From Wurfbainia villosa (lineage: Eukaryota; Streptophyta; Magnoliopsida; Zingiberales; Zingiberaceae), in the NCBI GenBank assembly GCA_025175895.1, contig JAKLTH010000238.1, positions 1,054,001-1,118,000 on the forward strand: a stretch of DNA of 64,000 nucleotides, read 5' to 3'. Shown one piece after another: positions 10,590-21,679 of the stretch. The notes beneath the pieces are model-generated. The model saw nothing but the letters and a program-made list of their open reading frames with translations. It made no database searches and was not told the DNA's origin. The translations under genes were made by a program, and so were the position numbers. Each line of letters begins with the position of its first letter. The first letter of the stretch is position 1.

Positions 10590-10860
10590 TGTTAGAGCAA
10601 TCAAACCTCAGGTCAAAGTTGACCAGACTCGAGAGGAAATCCAGGTTTGGATACTAGCCATGGAAAGTTCAAGAATGATCTCGGCATGGAAAGTCCAAGC
10701 ATGGTCTTGGCATAGAAATCCAAGTTTAATACTTGGTATGGGAAGCCCAAGAATAGTCTTGGCAAGAAAAGTCCAAGAGTGCAGTCTTGGCCAAATAAGT
10801 CCAAGGGTATAGTCTTGACAGTGGAAGTCAAAATATGGATATTTGGCAAAGAAAAGAGGG
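10590..10860 (+). repeat. Truncated LTR start with AAGTCCAAG minisatellite
   Basis: A purine-rich tract (AAGGGGGAGG at about 10566, GAGGGAGATT at 10581) precedes TGTTAGAGCAATC, the same arrangement as polypurine tract plus LTR start in K, L, M and N. Then come about nine degenerate units of the form CTTGGCATGGAAAGTCCAAG, the reverse complement of the arrays in the K, L and O LTRs. The LTR is not complete. Confidence 0.5.
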
Positions 10861-11270
10861 GATATGTAGAAATTCTTCTTTTTTTGTTTAGATTCTTCGT
10901 GGGGTTTTCCCAAATTCCCTTCCAAAAAATCTCAAGCATTTGATTCTCGAGATTGTTCTTCCTATTGATCATTCATTTCTTTAGGTTGCTCCATGGGAAG
11001 AGAGATCGATACCGGGAGTTCTTCCACAATAACTGATACAAGTCGAGTTAAACTATTGGTATCCCACATATGAACACTAGAGGGAGGGTTAAGCCTCTGA
11101 CTCTGAGAAGTCCCTTCCCTAATATTCTTCTGCGCATCACCCATCTACACGTCTTAGGTCAAAAAGTTCCCACATACGGTGTCAAAATGATCTAGGTCAA
11201 ATATCACAGGATTGACTAAATTGTATTCGCTAACAAACTACTTTTAACAAGTTAACAGACATAATATTGT
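10861..11270. other. Gene-free segment with one unrecognised 60-codon frame
   Basis: A minus-strand frame at 10962-11144 (MGDAQKNIREGTSQSQRL and so on) could be the beginning of a retroelement gag, but I cannot support a family. Nothing else is seen. Confidence 0.2.
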
Positions 11271-11289
11271 TCAAAGGGTTAGGATGAAG

Positions 11290-11500
11290 ACTTATCTTTA
11301 CGGGTTAGAGGACAGACTTCTCGTGGGCGGATGAACTTTCCGTAGATAGACTCATTGTAGACAGATTTGCCATAGACAGACTCCTTGTAGATAGATTGAT
11401 TCGCCTCGCACACAGACTCCTCGTAGATAGACTCTTCATACAAAGATGTACTATCCACGGATAGATTATACATGGACAGACTTGTTGCAGATAGACTTTA
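11290..11500. repeat. About 21-bp degenerate minisatellite
   Basis: Repeating units of the form ACAGACTCCTTGTAGATAG. On the minus strand they read as a heptad-like protein repeat (ESVYGKS, NESIYGK, EESIYEE). This is low-complexity sequence and not evidence of a gene. Confidence 0.6.
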
Positions 11501-11960
11501 ATTATTACGCTCTATTTATGCAATTGCTAAAGAGAATCAGAAGTGAACCAAGGGGTGATTCTTTGCTATAATCCTCCGACACTTAAGTTAAAATTAGAGG
11601 ATTAAGAGCAAGAAGTAAAAGATGAAAAAACAATGATTAGGGAAAACAATGGTGTATGCAGTTAACATTTCATAAAAAAAGATTTGCTAACATGCTCACC
11701 TAATAATTCTGAATTTCAATGCTTAGGAAAAGAAACATCCTAATGTGTTCTATGACGAATGAAGTTGTTTCTTCCTTCAATTCGCTTGCAGTTTCCTAAT
11801 ACACAATGTGACAAATAAAAAATAGCCAAACTCTAGCAGAAAATCTAGAACAATGTCGGATATCTATTTTACAGCAATAAAAGATGAATAGATGACGAGG
11901 CCGCAAACTGAGACTTGTATTCTTGCAGATATGAAATAAGAACATATTTTCATTGCTCAA
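11500..11960. other. Gene-free AT-rich segment
   Basis: No reading frame, repeat or site that I can support. Confidence 0.4.
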
Positions 11961-11989
11961 GTTGTAGAGAATATGAACAGAACAAAGAA

Positions 11990-12440
11990 TGCAAATTTCG
12001 ATGACAACCTGATGAAGCAGCGGCTAGAGGCGGCCACTCGCGAGGCAGCCAGTGCCATCACACAAAATGGCAGCTGCATCGCAAGGCAGCGACCGTTGGT
12101 GAGGCGAAACGGCTGCTCGTTGTCTCGTCTCCGGTCGCTCGCTGCCTCGTCATGGGCCGACCCGGACGCTCGCAGCCTCGTCAGCAGCAGCCCCACGAGC
12201 GGTCGCTCGCCGCCTCGTCAACGGCCGCCCAACAAGAGGTCGCTCGCCGGCTTGTCAATGGCCAACTCATGAACGTTCATTCACCGCCTCGTTAGTTGCC
12301 ACCCGACGAGCATCCGCTCGCCGCCTCGTCAGCGGTTGCTCGCTGCATCGTCAGTGACTGCCCCATGAGCGGCCGCTCGCTGCCTCGTCGGCGGCCGCGA
12401 GCGACCCCTTGCCTCGTCACCTGCTTACCTTCGATAGCGG
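11990..12440. repeat. GC-rich 33-37 bp minisatellite
   Basis: Units of the form GGTCGCTCGCCGCCTCGTCA followed by GCGGCCGCCCGACGAGC recur from about 12100 to 12420, with diverged edges on both sides. Open frames here simply read through the repeat. Confidence 0.65.
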
Positions 12441-12704
12441 GAGATTTGTTGCGTAGAAGAGAAGGAGCAGAAAGGAATGGCTGCGGGAATGAAAAAGATT
12501 TAGGTTAAAATGGTGTTTAATTATCGAGTGGAAAAGCGGGAATGTGAAATTTTGGGAGGGATACGTGAGAGAGAGAAATAAATAAAAGGGCTCATTTTTA
12601 TTTTATTAACATTGATATTATTATTTAACCGATTCTTTTTGTTTTAGGAATAAAGTAATAATAAAAATAATAATGTCTAATAAAAGTTTGGTCGAAAAAA
12701 TACG

Positions 12705-13376
12705 ATAATTTATCAAACATCGTACGTGAAGTTTAGAATTATCTAAATAACGTTCCATACTTTCATATTTATTAAATAACGTACTTAATTCTTTTTTATC
12801 CTTCCCGCCAAACAGACCTGCAGCACAGTAAAATTTTCGAACGTGGTACTGAGAATTCAAATCCCAACACCATAATTGTATTGCAATCCCAGCACTACCA
12901 CCGTGGTGCTGGAATTTACAATTCCAGCACCGCTGTGGTGTTGGGAATTCAAATTTCAGCACCACAGTGGTACTGGAATTATAACTTTCAGCACCACGGT
13001 GCAATTCCAGCATCACGGTGGTAGTGCTAGGATTGCACCGCCACTGTGGTTCTGAAAATTCAAATCTTAGTATCACAGTGGTACTGAAATTGCACCACCA
13101 CTGTGATGTTGAAATTGCACCACCACTATGGTGCTAGGAATTCAAATTTCAACACCACAGTGGTGGTGCTGGGATTGCACCATCACTGTGGTGTTGGGAA
13201 TTTAAATCTCAGCACCACAGTGGTACTGCGATTTGTAATTTCAGTACTATAATGTGCAGATCTTTTTGACGGGAGGGGGTAAAAAGGGAATTAAGTGCAC
13301 TATTTGATAAATATGAAAATATGGGATGTTGTTTGGACATTTCTAAACTTCACGTGCGCTGTTTGATAAAATCGCC
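12705..13376. mobile_element. Foldback element with hairpin-forming core
   Basis: The left arm (about 12705-12812, containing TATCAAACATCGTACGTGAA and CATATTTATTAAATA) is an imperfect inverted copy of the right arm (about 13262-13376, containing TTCACGTGCGCTGTTTGATA). Each arm is about 105-110 bp. The core (12815-13255) is a tandem family of self-complementary units such as CAGCACCACGGTGGTGCTGG. Many-fold hairpins are possible. It has no coding capacity. A repeated AAAAATA outside each arm may be a target duplication, but this is uncertain. Confidence 0.65.
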
Positions 13377-13390
13377 AAAAATACTTTGGT

Positions 13391-13795
13391 GGCGTTTGGT
13401 TGGTGGTTTTGGAATGAGGGAATGAGAATGAGAATCATATAGAGTGTTTGGTTAATGGTTTTAGAAAGAAGTGTTTAAGAATCAATTCTAAATAATTGGG
13501 AATCAACAAATTGGTCGTCGGCCGTCGATTCGCCGCCGTCGATCGCCGATCGTCGGCCGCCGTCGATCGTCGATCGCCGTCCACCGTTTGCCGTCGACCC
13601 GCCGATCGTCGTCGACCGTCGCCGTCGGCCGCCGATCGCCGTCGCCGACCGCCGGCCACCATCAATCGCTCCCATTCCCAACTTATAAATCAAACAATAT
13701 TATTAACATGACAAAATTCATTCTCATTCTCGTCTACTATCAAATTCATTCTCATTCCTATTCCACCTTTCAACCAAACGACACTTTACACTTGT
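13391..13795. mobile_element. MITE-like element with GTTTGGTTG termini
   Basis: The left end GTGGCGTTTGGTTG and the right end (reverse complement) GTGTCGTTTGGTTG are inverted. Both are followed by diverged copies of GGAATGAGAATGAGAAT. The middle (13505-13670) is a GC-rich simple repeat of CGTCGATCGCCG-type words. No coding region. I could not fix the target duplication, so hAT and PIF/Harbinger both remain possible. Confidence 0.55.
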
Positions 13796-13799
13796 AAGT

Positions 13800-15019
13800 T
13801 CATTTCTATGAAACAAATCCATCAATGAATTTAAACGAAGTTACCTCTGTTCTGCTTCAATATCAACCCTCACAGTCGAAGATGCGGTTAGTATCGAAGT
13901 AATAATAGGTTTGAATGTCTTAACGAGCTTTAACAGTAGACTCATGGTAACAATAATATGCCTGAAGAACATTTATCATTCCGTATCGGATCCTATTTTT
14001 TATTTATTGTAATTCGATCGGAGTCCAACTCAAATCAAATCGAACTGTGAGCAGAATTGGATTGAATTGTGACAGTCAGCATTGTGACCATTGACGATCG
14101 CAATCACGATTGACTTCGATATCAATTCGATCGCGATTCGATTGGATTCCGAAGTCGAACGAACCATGATTCATCGGATTCCAATGTCGATCGAATCGTG
14201 ACTGAAATTCGACTGTTCGATGGTGATATCGAATGATAGTAGTTCTTGTGATCGGTGATGTCAAGCGGAGTAGTTTCCAACAATCGATTTTTATAAAGGA
14301 TAAAATAAGAATATTATGAGATCTATTTAGAATTTTTTGTGATAAAAAACATATTAATAGGTGTATTTAGAAATTGAGATGTATTTAATAAAAAATGAGA
14401 TGGGAATAAAATTTCCCTTTCAAAGTTTTGAAGTCAATTCTTATGAAAGCTAAAATATCTCGTTGAATCACTACACAAATAAAATTTTATCGTTCTTCGT
14501 TAAAACGAAGAATTAATCACGAGAAAAGCTTGACATGAATGGTAACATGGTTTGCCCAAAAAAAATGTATTTTTCAAAATTCAAAACACCCTTTTTATTT
14601 ATTTTTATTTCTGCCCTATAATTTTTCTTTTTCTAAAATTTATTATTCTCTCTAAGGCAATAAGTTGCCAGTTTATTTATGCGCCATTATATGAATATTA
14701 CAACAATTAAATCATTAAATTGTTATTTATCAAAAATTGCCAATTATCATATATCTTTTTAACACACTTTGATGGTTTTTTTAAAAATATATATTTGTTA
14801 TTACATATCACAAATTTATCAAAAGGAGCAGCTAATCACGCCAAAGCAATCCGTTGACAATTTAAATCCATCTCCAAACAAGCTCAATATCCAAATAGAA
14901 CTAATGAAACCCTCACTGAGACTTCTGAAACAACGCTGAGCGCTTACTACTACCACTGCACTACATGTAACATTTATTGGTAGAAACTATTAATCGAATT
15001 TTAACAAGAAAAAGAATAT
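13800..15019. other. Gene-free segment
   Basis: A low-complexity block at 14040-14270 is made of words such as AATTCGATCG and CGATTCGAT. The remainder is AT-rich. Because the RING exon ends at 15020 on the minus strand, the part near 15000 would be the 3' untranslated region of that gene. Confidence 0.35.
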
Positions 15020-15169
15020 CTAGAATAAAGAATACATAGCATTCAACTTTGGGCATTTATGTACAACTTTAGCTATACTGTGATTGCAGAGAGTGGGGTT
15101 TGGATTGTTGCTGATAGACCAGTAGAGCTTTATCCTGGTACCGATTTCTCTTCGGCAGATAGGGCATGC
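15020..15169 (-). pseudogene. Last exon of an RGLG-like RING E3 ligase gene, cut by element J
   Basis: On the minus strand the bases just outside J encode CPICRREIGTRIKLY, then WSISNNPNPTLCNH and further residues to a stop at 15020-15022. CPxC-R followed by IxTRIKLY is the end of the RING finger in RGLG/copine-like E3 ubiquitin ligases, which act at the plasma membrane and nucleus. In the family, as I remember it, the protein ends at the LY. Here TGG follows, so the remaining 35 or so residues would be a read-through extension. Upstream, J is inserted, and the rest of the exon edge is found at 39067-39072 after a pyrimidine-rich run ending in GTAG, a good 3' splice site. Earlier RING exons are not in the window; they would lie to the right of 64000. 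The gene copy is interrupted and probably dead. Confidence 0.45.
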
Positions 15170-15668
15170 TGATAGAAATCCATGATCATACAAATTAAAA
15201 ATCGGATATATACAACAACATTCACAGAGTAGATATAGTCTTATTGAACTTTTTTGACGGCAAAAATTAGAAAATGAAACGATAGCATAATTAATGGAAC
15301 CTGATTGTAGTGGAATAGTCATCGCTCATAGTCAGCGAAATCCGATTCGGAGTTCCTGCAAAGACACAAAGGATGATCTTCCGTAGAATTATAGAGTGAC
15401 GACGCCGTAAACTTCTCGCCGATAGGATGCGAGGAGTCTGTCAAAATGTGAGTCTCTACGGAGACCATGCCTTTTATATAGAAAACGGGTCGGATCAATT
15501 ATCGACTATCAATAATAACAAATCCGTTCTATAACGGGTTCTACACATTTAATCCCACATCAAATAACCGAAAACCAGCAAACCAATAAGTAAATCATTT
15601 AATCGAATTCGAATCAATACGACATAATCAGACCGTTATGATAATCACATGTAAGTCCATCACCAACA
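15170..15668 (-). repeat. 3' LTR of J
   Basis: It matches 38569-39066 over its whole length with scattered substitutions and small indels, for example in the CGTAAACTTCTCGCCGATAG block. The minus strand carries TATATAAAAG at 15471-15480, a plausible TATA box. A tract CCAAGTGGGAGATTG (minus strand, about 15669-15683) just outside serves as polypurine tract. Confidence 0.85.
15471..15480 (-). promoter_or_regulatory. TATA box in J LTR
   Basis: TATATAAAAG on the minus strand. The same box is conserved in the other J LTR near 38870. Confidence 0.5.
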
Positions 15669-15802
15669 ATCTCCCACTTGGACTACATGAGATTCTAAAT
15701 ATAACTTATGTCCGAAATTCTTTAGTTGAGTTCACTATGTCATATTGAACTAAATCAATCTGGTCCATCAACTTCATTGCTATATGACTAATGTGATCGT
15801 TG

Positions 15803-15871
<69 letters not shown>

Positions 15872-18218
15872 TCAATGACATAGATCAAATGTGGATGTGT
15901 ATCATGAGAATTGCATGAAATATGGTCTACACATGTCAATTCTCAAATGATCCTTCTTATGACCTAGGATAGGGTCATGATCACGTTTGCAAGCACCGTA
16001 TGCTAAACTGCATTAGTAAATCATAATTTAAACCTCATGACTCAAAATAGAGTTTTACATCATATTTACAATTACCATATGCTAATCGCATTAGTAAATC
16101 ATGATGTCTTTATACAGAATGTCAAAAATAAATTATACATATATTTTCCTATCTTAGTGCGTACATCAGAAATAAAGATATATATGTGTCTTGATTATAG
16201 AGCATCCTAGATAATAAAGTAATACAGACTCTCACTTGATGGGTGCTTTATTCATATGAAGAACCTCTATTTTTCAACCCACGCTAATAATGAATATAAA
16301 GTCCATCTTAATATGCTCTATCAAAGTTTTGACCACTCTGAACTCTTTCTTTTAACCGTTTGACACTTAATGTCAATATACAATGAAGTCGACATGTCAT
16401 GGTTGTTCTTGGCCTAAAGTTTCGCAGCTTTATTATCACAGTTGATCCCAAATAGCTATCAAGACCCTAAATGATCTTTACCTTGTGATAAAAATTTGTA
16501 ATCATATTGGATGTTCTGTAATAGTTTACTAATTCATTCTTCATTATTGAAGTAGCTATCAGCGTCTGTTTGACACTTTTCCAAATGACAGTTCTCCCTA
16601 ACAACATGAAGATATTTTGTAATGTAAACCTCTTACCATCCAGACACTCATCAAAATGCGAAGTCTAAATATCTAATCACCTCTAGGTAATTAGATCTTC
16701 GCTATGTGAGCATTTAAATAATTTATTTAAAAATACTGCATAACTCTTTTTACAGTGCTTTATTCAAATGTTTGCCCAACATTCCTACAATATACACTAA
16801 ATTAAATGTGTATATTTTTGTGCATATATGAGACTCATTATATTTGAAGTTTAAGGATAACTCCCACTGAACTTGACATATTTTAACTGATCGATAGGTT
16901 TTCCTCCACTCCTGAATGAGGTAACCTCCTTATCAAAAATTTATGGTACTAATAATGAAATGTCAAATTTTAAATCATAAATGAACTTATTTAGATTGTA
17001 CATTAGGCATTTTGAATCATAAGATTCAAAGTTCTATGGATGTACTATATACATTTATTCCTTAATGTTACCATTAAAGAACATAGTCTTAATATCCATT
17101 TAATGTAGCTCAAATTGCAATAAGCTATCAGTGTCTTGATTACTCTTATGGAGTCTTTCACTGACATAAATGAGAAAGTCTGCTTTGTAATCTATATTCA
17201 CTTACAGAGTGAATCCCTTAGTTACAAGACATGCTTTCGATATTGTCCTATGAATCTTATTTGGTTCTCAGACAATTCGACTAGCTTCTATACGTCATTC
17301 ATTACCATAGACTTCAGCTTAACCTTCATGACTTTAGTGCATTTTCTAGGGTTAGAATACCATTTGACCTTCTGAAAAGATGAAGAATCATCTTTTAACC
17401 CAATGTCAAACTCATATACATATTCTTGGAGATAAACCTGATCACACAAAAACGTAGATCTCCTTTCCCTAGTAGATTTACTTAGTGACATTTTTTTTGT
17501 TTAAGATGGTTGGATGTCATAGTATATTATTCCTACTAGATGTGCAACTTCTACACAGAATATCAAACCCTTGCTAGTTACAACTATAGTATCCTTAATA
17601 GGATTGCTTAATGCTCCACCTTTTTAAGTAAATTTAGCATTTTCTATACAGAAGAAGAATCTCAAGAGGTGGATTAAATATAATACTAAATGTCAACTCA
17701 TAATTCTTTAAGTTCAGTTTCATAATGTTTAACAGTTGAACAATCCTAGATGTATAGGATTTAGATTACTGCCTTTATTAATATAACTGTAACCATGAGT
17801 ATTTCATCCCATAAGATATTTGGTAAAGAAGTGTAAATCATTTGCTATACACCTTAACCTATAGGATTTAGATCATTTGCTCAGCCACACCATTCTAATA
17901 ATGATCAAGCATGGTGCACTAAACTATAATCTTACACTCATAAAAGTAATTTGTTAATTGATTTTCCTTTGACATACTCTATGCAGACATCATGGTCTGC
18001 AATGTTAAGGAAATCAAGAATTCTTCTTGGAGCTATTTAAATAAATATTTTAACCACCGAATGAATTTTTTGTTAGCCAAGCTTCGTACTTTCAATATGC
18101 ATTTATTTATTGCTAATAGACATATAAGTATTTTCGAAGACTTTATAGTTTATCAATTAAGGAACTATTGAATTCAGAAAATATTGAAAATTTTATTTCT
18201 AAATGAACAAGGAAAACT
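15669..18218 (-). pseudogene. Decayed Copia pol of J
   Basis: The segment lies where integrase, RT and RNase H should be. Only fragments are legible in shifting frames: SFQKVKWYSNPRKCTKVMK at 17288-17491, the link into the RT domain, and FELH-stop-MDIKTMFFNG near 17083-17125, the start of the Copia RT palm (family consensus MDVKTAFLNG). The stop there is one base from a glutamine codon. No YVDD catalytic motif, integrase zinc finger or RNase H could be read. Two related blocks ending in GCATTAGTAAATCAT (15990-16100) form a short repeat near the 3' end. This pol cannot be functional. Confidence 0.6.
15805..15869. repeat. (CT)n(TA)n microsatellite
   Basis: About 32 bases of alternating CT followed by about 34 bases of alternating TA, inside the 3' part of J. 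Confidence 0.9.
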
Positions 18219-19277
18219 TTATTTATTCAAACAGAAAATAAAAATAAATATTTGTCTAAAAGATGATACATTATTTTCCAAATCCAAATTGACATAGTTC
18301 CTTATACTAAACATAAAATAAAAAACACTCAATGTTACTACTCTAGTTTGCTTCCTGCCTTCTGTAATGATGTGTCTTTCACCATCAAGTAGTAGTCGGT
18401 TGTAGAGGAGGCAATCCTTTTTTAATACGCCAATTAATGTACTTAGAACATTCTTTCTTGACATGGTCATTCTTTTTTGCAAAAGTAACAGGTAGTCATC
18501 TTATCTTGTTCCTTTTGCCCACTTTGATCGAATGTCTCTGTGTTTGCAGTTTGTTTTGCTTTCTCCTTGAGATTGTTCCTCTTTCTTTTATTGTTGGTAC
18601 CTTGAGTATTGGATGCTAGATTAGAACTCTCCGATGTCTCCCGCTTCAGTCTCTCCTCTTCTTGTACACATTGAGGTATAAGCTCATTTAATGTCCATTG
18701 CTCATTCTGAGTATTGTAACTTATTTTGAAGGGTGTGAACTCTGTAGGCAGAGACAACAAGACAAAATGCACTAACATGCTTTCAGACATTTCTAGATTT
18801 AATGCTTTAAGTCTTGTGCCAATATTTGACATCTCTATAATGTACTCTCTGATGTTTCCCTTTCTTTTATATCTCATAGTAATTAGCTTTGACAAGAGTG
18901 TGATTGTTTCGACCTTTTCACTTGAAATGAATTGATCTACTAATTGACTCAGGAAAACCTTAGCATCCACTTGTCCAGTTATAGAGCCTCTAATAGCTTC
19001 TGGGATGGATAAGTTCATAATACTCAAACTCATATGATTAGAGTGCTCTCACTGTTCAAATTGAGTCCTCTCCTCTGTTGTGCTAGAACTAGTTAGCGGT
19101 GCAGGATGATCATATCTTAATGCATAGTCTAAGCCCATGCATCCGAAGACCACTATTACATATTCTTTCCACTGGTTAAAGTTAGTACCAGTGAGTGTAG
19201 GAATGTTTGCTATGTGGGCAGTTATTGAGTTCACTAAATAAGAAAGAAAAAAAAACAAAAGAATATCATATAATGTC
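18219..19277 (-). pseudogene. Copia gag of J
   Basis: This is the capsid protein of J, a UBN2-type Copia gag. The N-terminal part reads IPTLTGTNFNQWKEYV (about 19190-19140), the classical gag_pre motif. An in-frame TGA near 19047, one step from a tryptophan codon, separates it from the main frame 18467-19033. That frame has SIPEAIRGSI, MRYKRKGNIREYI, MSESMLVHFVLLSLP and a basic linker. It ends with the zinc knuckle CYFCKKEGHVKKEC across a stop near 18467 and continues into 18219-18482 in another frame. No start codon is certain because K is inserted at 19278-19282, just upstream, and the leader lies beyond K. Confidence 0.75.
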
Positions 19278-19753
19278 AAGAATGTTGGGGAATTGATCGT
19301 CGCTAGAGGGGGGTGAATAGCGTTTCGACGTTCTTGATGGAATTCATTCGCATGCTTGCCTATGATTGTTAGTACGCAGCGGAATATAGAAATAATACAA
19401 ACAAATACACAATCACAAATACAAGCACAAGAACACAACAATATAACGTGGTTTGGAACCTTAAGATTCTTACTCCACGGGTTGAACTCAACGAGCTCAA
19501 GTGATGACAACACCACTAATAAAACTCCTCGACAACATGTCGGAGGCGGAGAAACCTTGTACAAAGATTACAATAGCAATACAATAAGAATACAAGCAAA
19601 TAAAATAGAATACAAGTAAAGAAAACTTTACAAAGAGCTTTTAGATGTTTGCTTGTTTGGTTGCTTGAGCTGCACTTGGAGACCCTGAATTGCACCAGCA
19701 AATCACCCCAAATTGTCCTAAGAAACCATGGCAAAAACCTTCTCCACGAGCTA

Positions 19754-19761
19754 CTTTTATA
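19754..19761 (-). promoter_or_regulatory. TATA box in K 3' LTR
   Basis: TATAAAAG on the minus strand inside the LTR. The 5' LTR has a close variant near 35900. Confidence 0.4.
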
Positions 19762-19787
19762 ACCTGCATTTGGGCTAGATTTCGCCT

Positions 19788-20112
19788 AGCAGTCGACTGA
19801 TCGAGACCATCGATCGATTGCTCTTGTAGCTATTATCTCACAATGGTCCGAGCCACGTTGGATAAGTTTCAACGGATAGACCATCAGTCGACTAATCGAG
19901 CCTCCACTCGACTGCCAAACCCTAGCAGTCGACTCGAAGACCTTCTGTGCCCGCGACATCGACCATCAGTCGATTGCCAGCCATAGCAGTCGACTGATCA
20001 AGCCATCAGTCAACTTCCCAATATTGGCAGTCGACTTCTAGGTCATTTCCTATAGTCAAGTCGCCAGTCAACTCCTAACAATCGACTGATAATAATATCA
20101 GTCGACTGATAA
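19788..20112. repeat. CAGTCGACTG motif tract (K 3' LTR)
   Basis: Several exact or one-off copies of CAGTCGACTG, spaced about 20-40 bp, many extended to ATCAGTCGACTGAT. Confidence 0.85.
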
Positions 20113-20309
20113 CCTCAACCATAAGGCTTTAACACCAAGTATGATGCCCTCATACTTGCTAGACCACCCTTAACCTAGACCTAAGCCTTCTAGCCACCTC
20201 CCTCAACCTCACGTCTATTGGATCCCTCCAAGTCATCAATGACATGTTCATCCATACGCTAGCCTTCAAGTGCTTCCATCAGCTATTGTCATGCTAACAT
20301 GGTCTACAT

Positions 20310-20397
20310 CGCCAAGGCACATTGGACTTATACTGTCAACCATTAGCATAAGTCCAATGGTTGACAGCGTAAGTCCAATGTGTCTTGGCGGTGTATA
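20310..20397. repeat. Large palindrome at broken K LTR end
   Basis: The arm CATCGCCAAGGCACATTGG...GTCAACCATT (about 20309-20346) is followed after about 10 bp by its near-perfect inverted copy AATGGTTGAC...CAATGTGTCTTGGCGGTG (about 20356-20396). It is consistent with template switching or an inversion at the LTR. Confidence 0.8.
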
Positions 20398-21679
20398 TCA
20401 CATTAGGAGCAGTCAGGGTAACCTAACATAGTTGAAACATGGGCTAAACATCCTTGTTTATCTCATCGCCTATACATCGATCATTGCCATCAAACAGCAT
20501 CATGATATATCTAAAATGCGTAAATCGAAATTAGAAATGAATTTCAAAAATTCATAAGTAATTATACATAGTACAAAAATTCACAAAAATTCACATGTAT
20601 AATACTTATGACAACTACAATGAGTGAAAAATATTTGAAAATTAATTTACCCACAAAATAGTGAAATTAATACAAAGTTCAAAAATAAGAAAAGCTTCAA
20701 TATTTTGAACCCTCTTTGTATCAACATCATCAATGGTGACTTCTATCAAAAGATAGACTTCACCAAGATTTTCTAAAATGATTTTGAAATAGTTTAAAAC
20801 CTTTATATTGAACCATGGTAAATGGGCTTGATGCACATGACTTGTACATAAGTTTTCCTCATGATTCATCCATGGTATATGATGAGTTTGAGTTCATCTA
20901 GATACAAAAACTATGCACCTTGAACTTAACTCATTTCCTAGCATCTCACATGTATTTAGGGTGTTTGAAAACACACACATGTCAATTTGATGTGAGATGT
21001 GAGTTTTGTTCATCCTAAACTAGGGTTTCATACATTTTCTAAGACAACACTACTTGATTCCCTTATACATGGGACTTCAAGTCATGTCAATTGTCCTTAA
21101 ATCAATTTTAATTAATGCATGAATGATCATGACATAAATAATAACATAAATAAGCATGATCAATGATCATGATGTCATGACATAAAATCTAAATATAAGC
21201 ATACATGACATAAACCTAATTCTAAGCATGATTATGACATTTTATATAATTAAAAAAATAAGAATGATGTCATGACATGTCATATGACAAATCAATCATG
21301 ACAAATAAAATATAAAGGTATACAATACCTAAATTTTAATATTTATTGTCATTTGTTATTATTAATTTCATTTTGTCATATAACTATTAATCCCCCAAGT
21401 GGGCCAAAAATCCAAAATGACACACAATGACCTCTAAATCTAGTTTGTGCCAATTTGATTGATTTTTCAAACTTCTTAAATAATATTGGCACATCCTAAA
21501 ATCTTTTAGGATTTAAAATTCAAACATATTTCCAAGGTATCCATAACCTTGAAAATGACATAAAGTGTCACCTTTACTATGGTTAGGTTAGCTACCTATC
21601 CATTTAAAGTTGACACACCCCCACCCATTTAGTGTGAATCGATCACGCTCCTAGAAACCCAAAACCTATTTGAGCTCCT
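20398..21679 (-). other. 3' non-coding internal region of K
   Basis: AT-rich and full of ATGATCATGACAT-like words. It is clearly homologous to the corresponding parts of L (30030-31400) and O (41165-42420), for example the blocks GCAAAAACTATGCACCTTGAA and GATAGACTTCACCAAGGTTTTC. There is no reading frame. In an autonomous relative, pol would lie between gag and this region. Confidence 0.7.

Larger units (their letters stand above)
19283..20397 (-). repeat. 3' LTR of K, truncated and refolded
   Basis: It aligns with the 5' LTR (35454-36930) from its left end through GCTATTGTCATGCTAAC to the first CACATTGGACTTA unit near 20330, then breaks off. The CTTGGACTTT array, the LTR start and the polypurine tract are missing. 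Instead the sequence turns back on itself (see 20310-20397) and then enters internal K sequence. TATAAAAG on the minus strand at 19754-19761 is a likely TATA box. Confidence 0.75.

Noticed and set aside
11973..12508. GC-rich frames that might look like exons
   Set aside because: They read through a 33-37 bp minisatellite in several phases with no recognisable protein.
12621..13076. 151-codon minus frame in the foldback element
   Set aside because: It reads hairpin repeat units and arm sequence; composition is set by the repeat.
13435..13711. Several overlapping frames rich in R, S, D, G
   Set aside because: All derive from the CGTCGATCGCCG simple repeat in the MITE core.
15706..15939. Minus frame with a long tyrosine-isoleucine and arginine-glutamate run
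   Set aside because: It translates the (CT)n(TA)n microsatellite.
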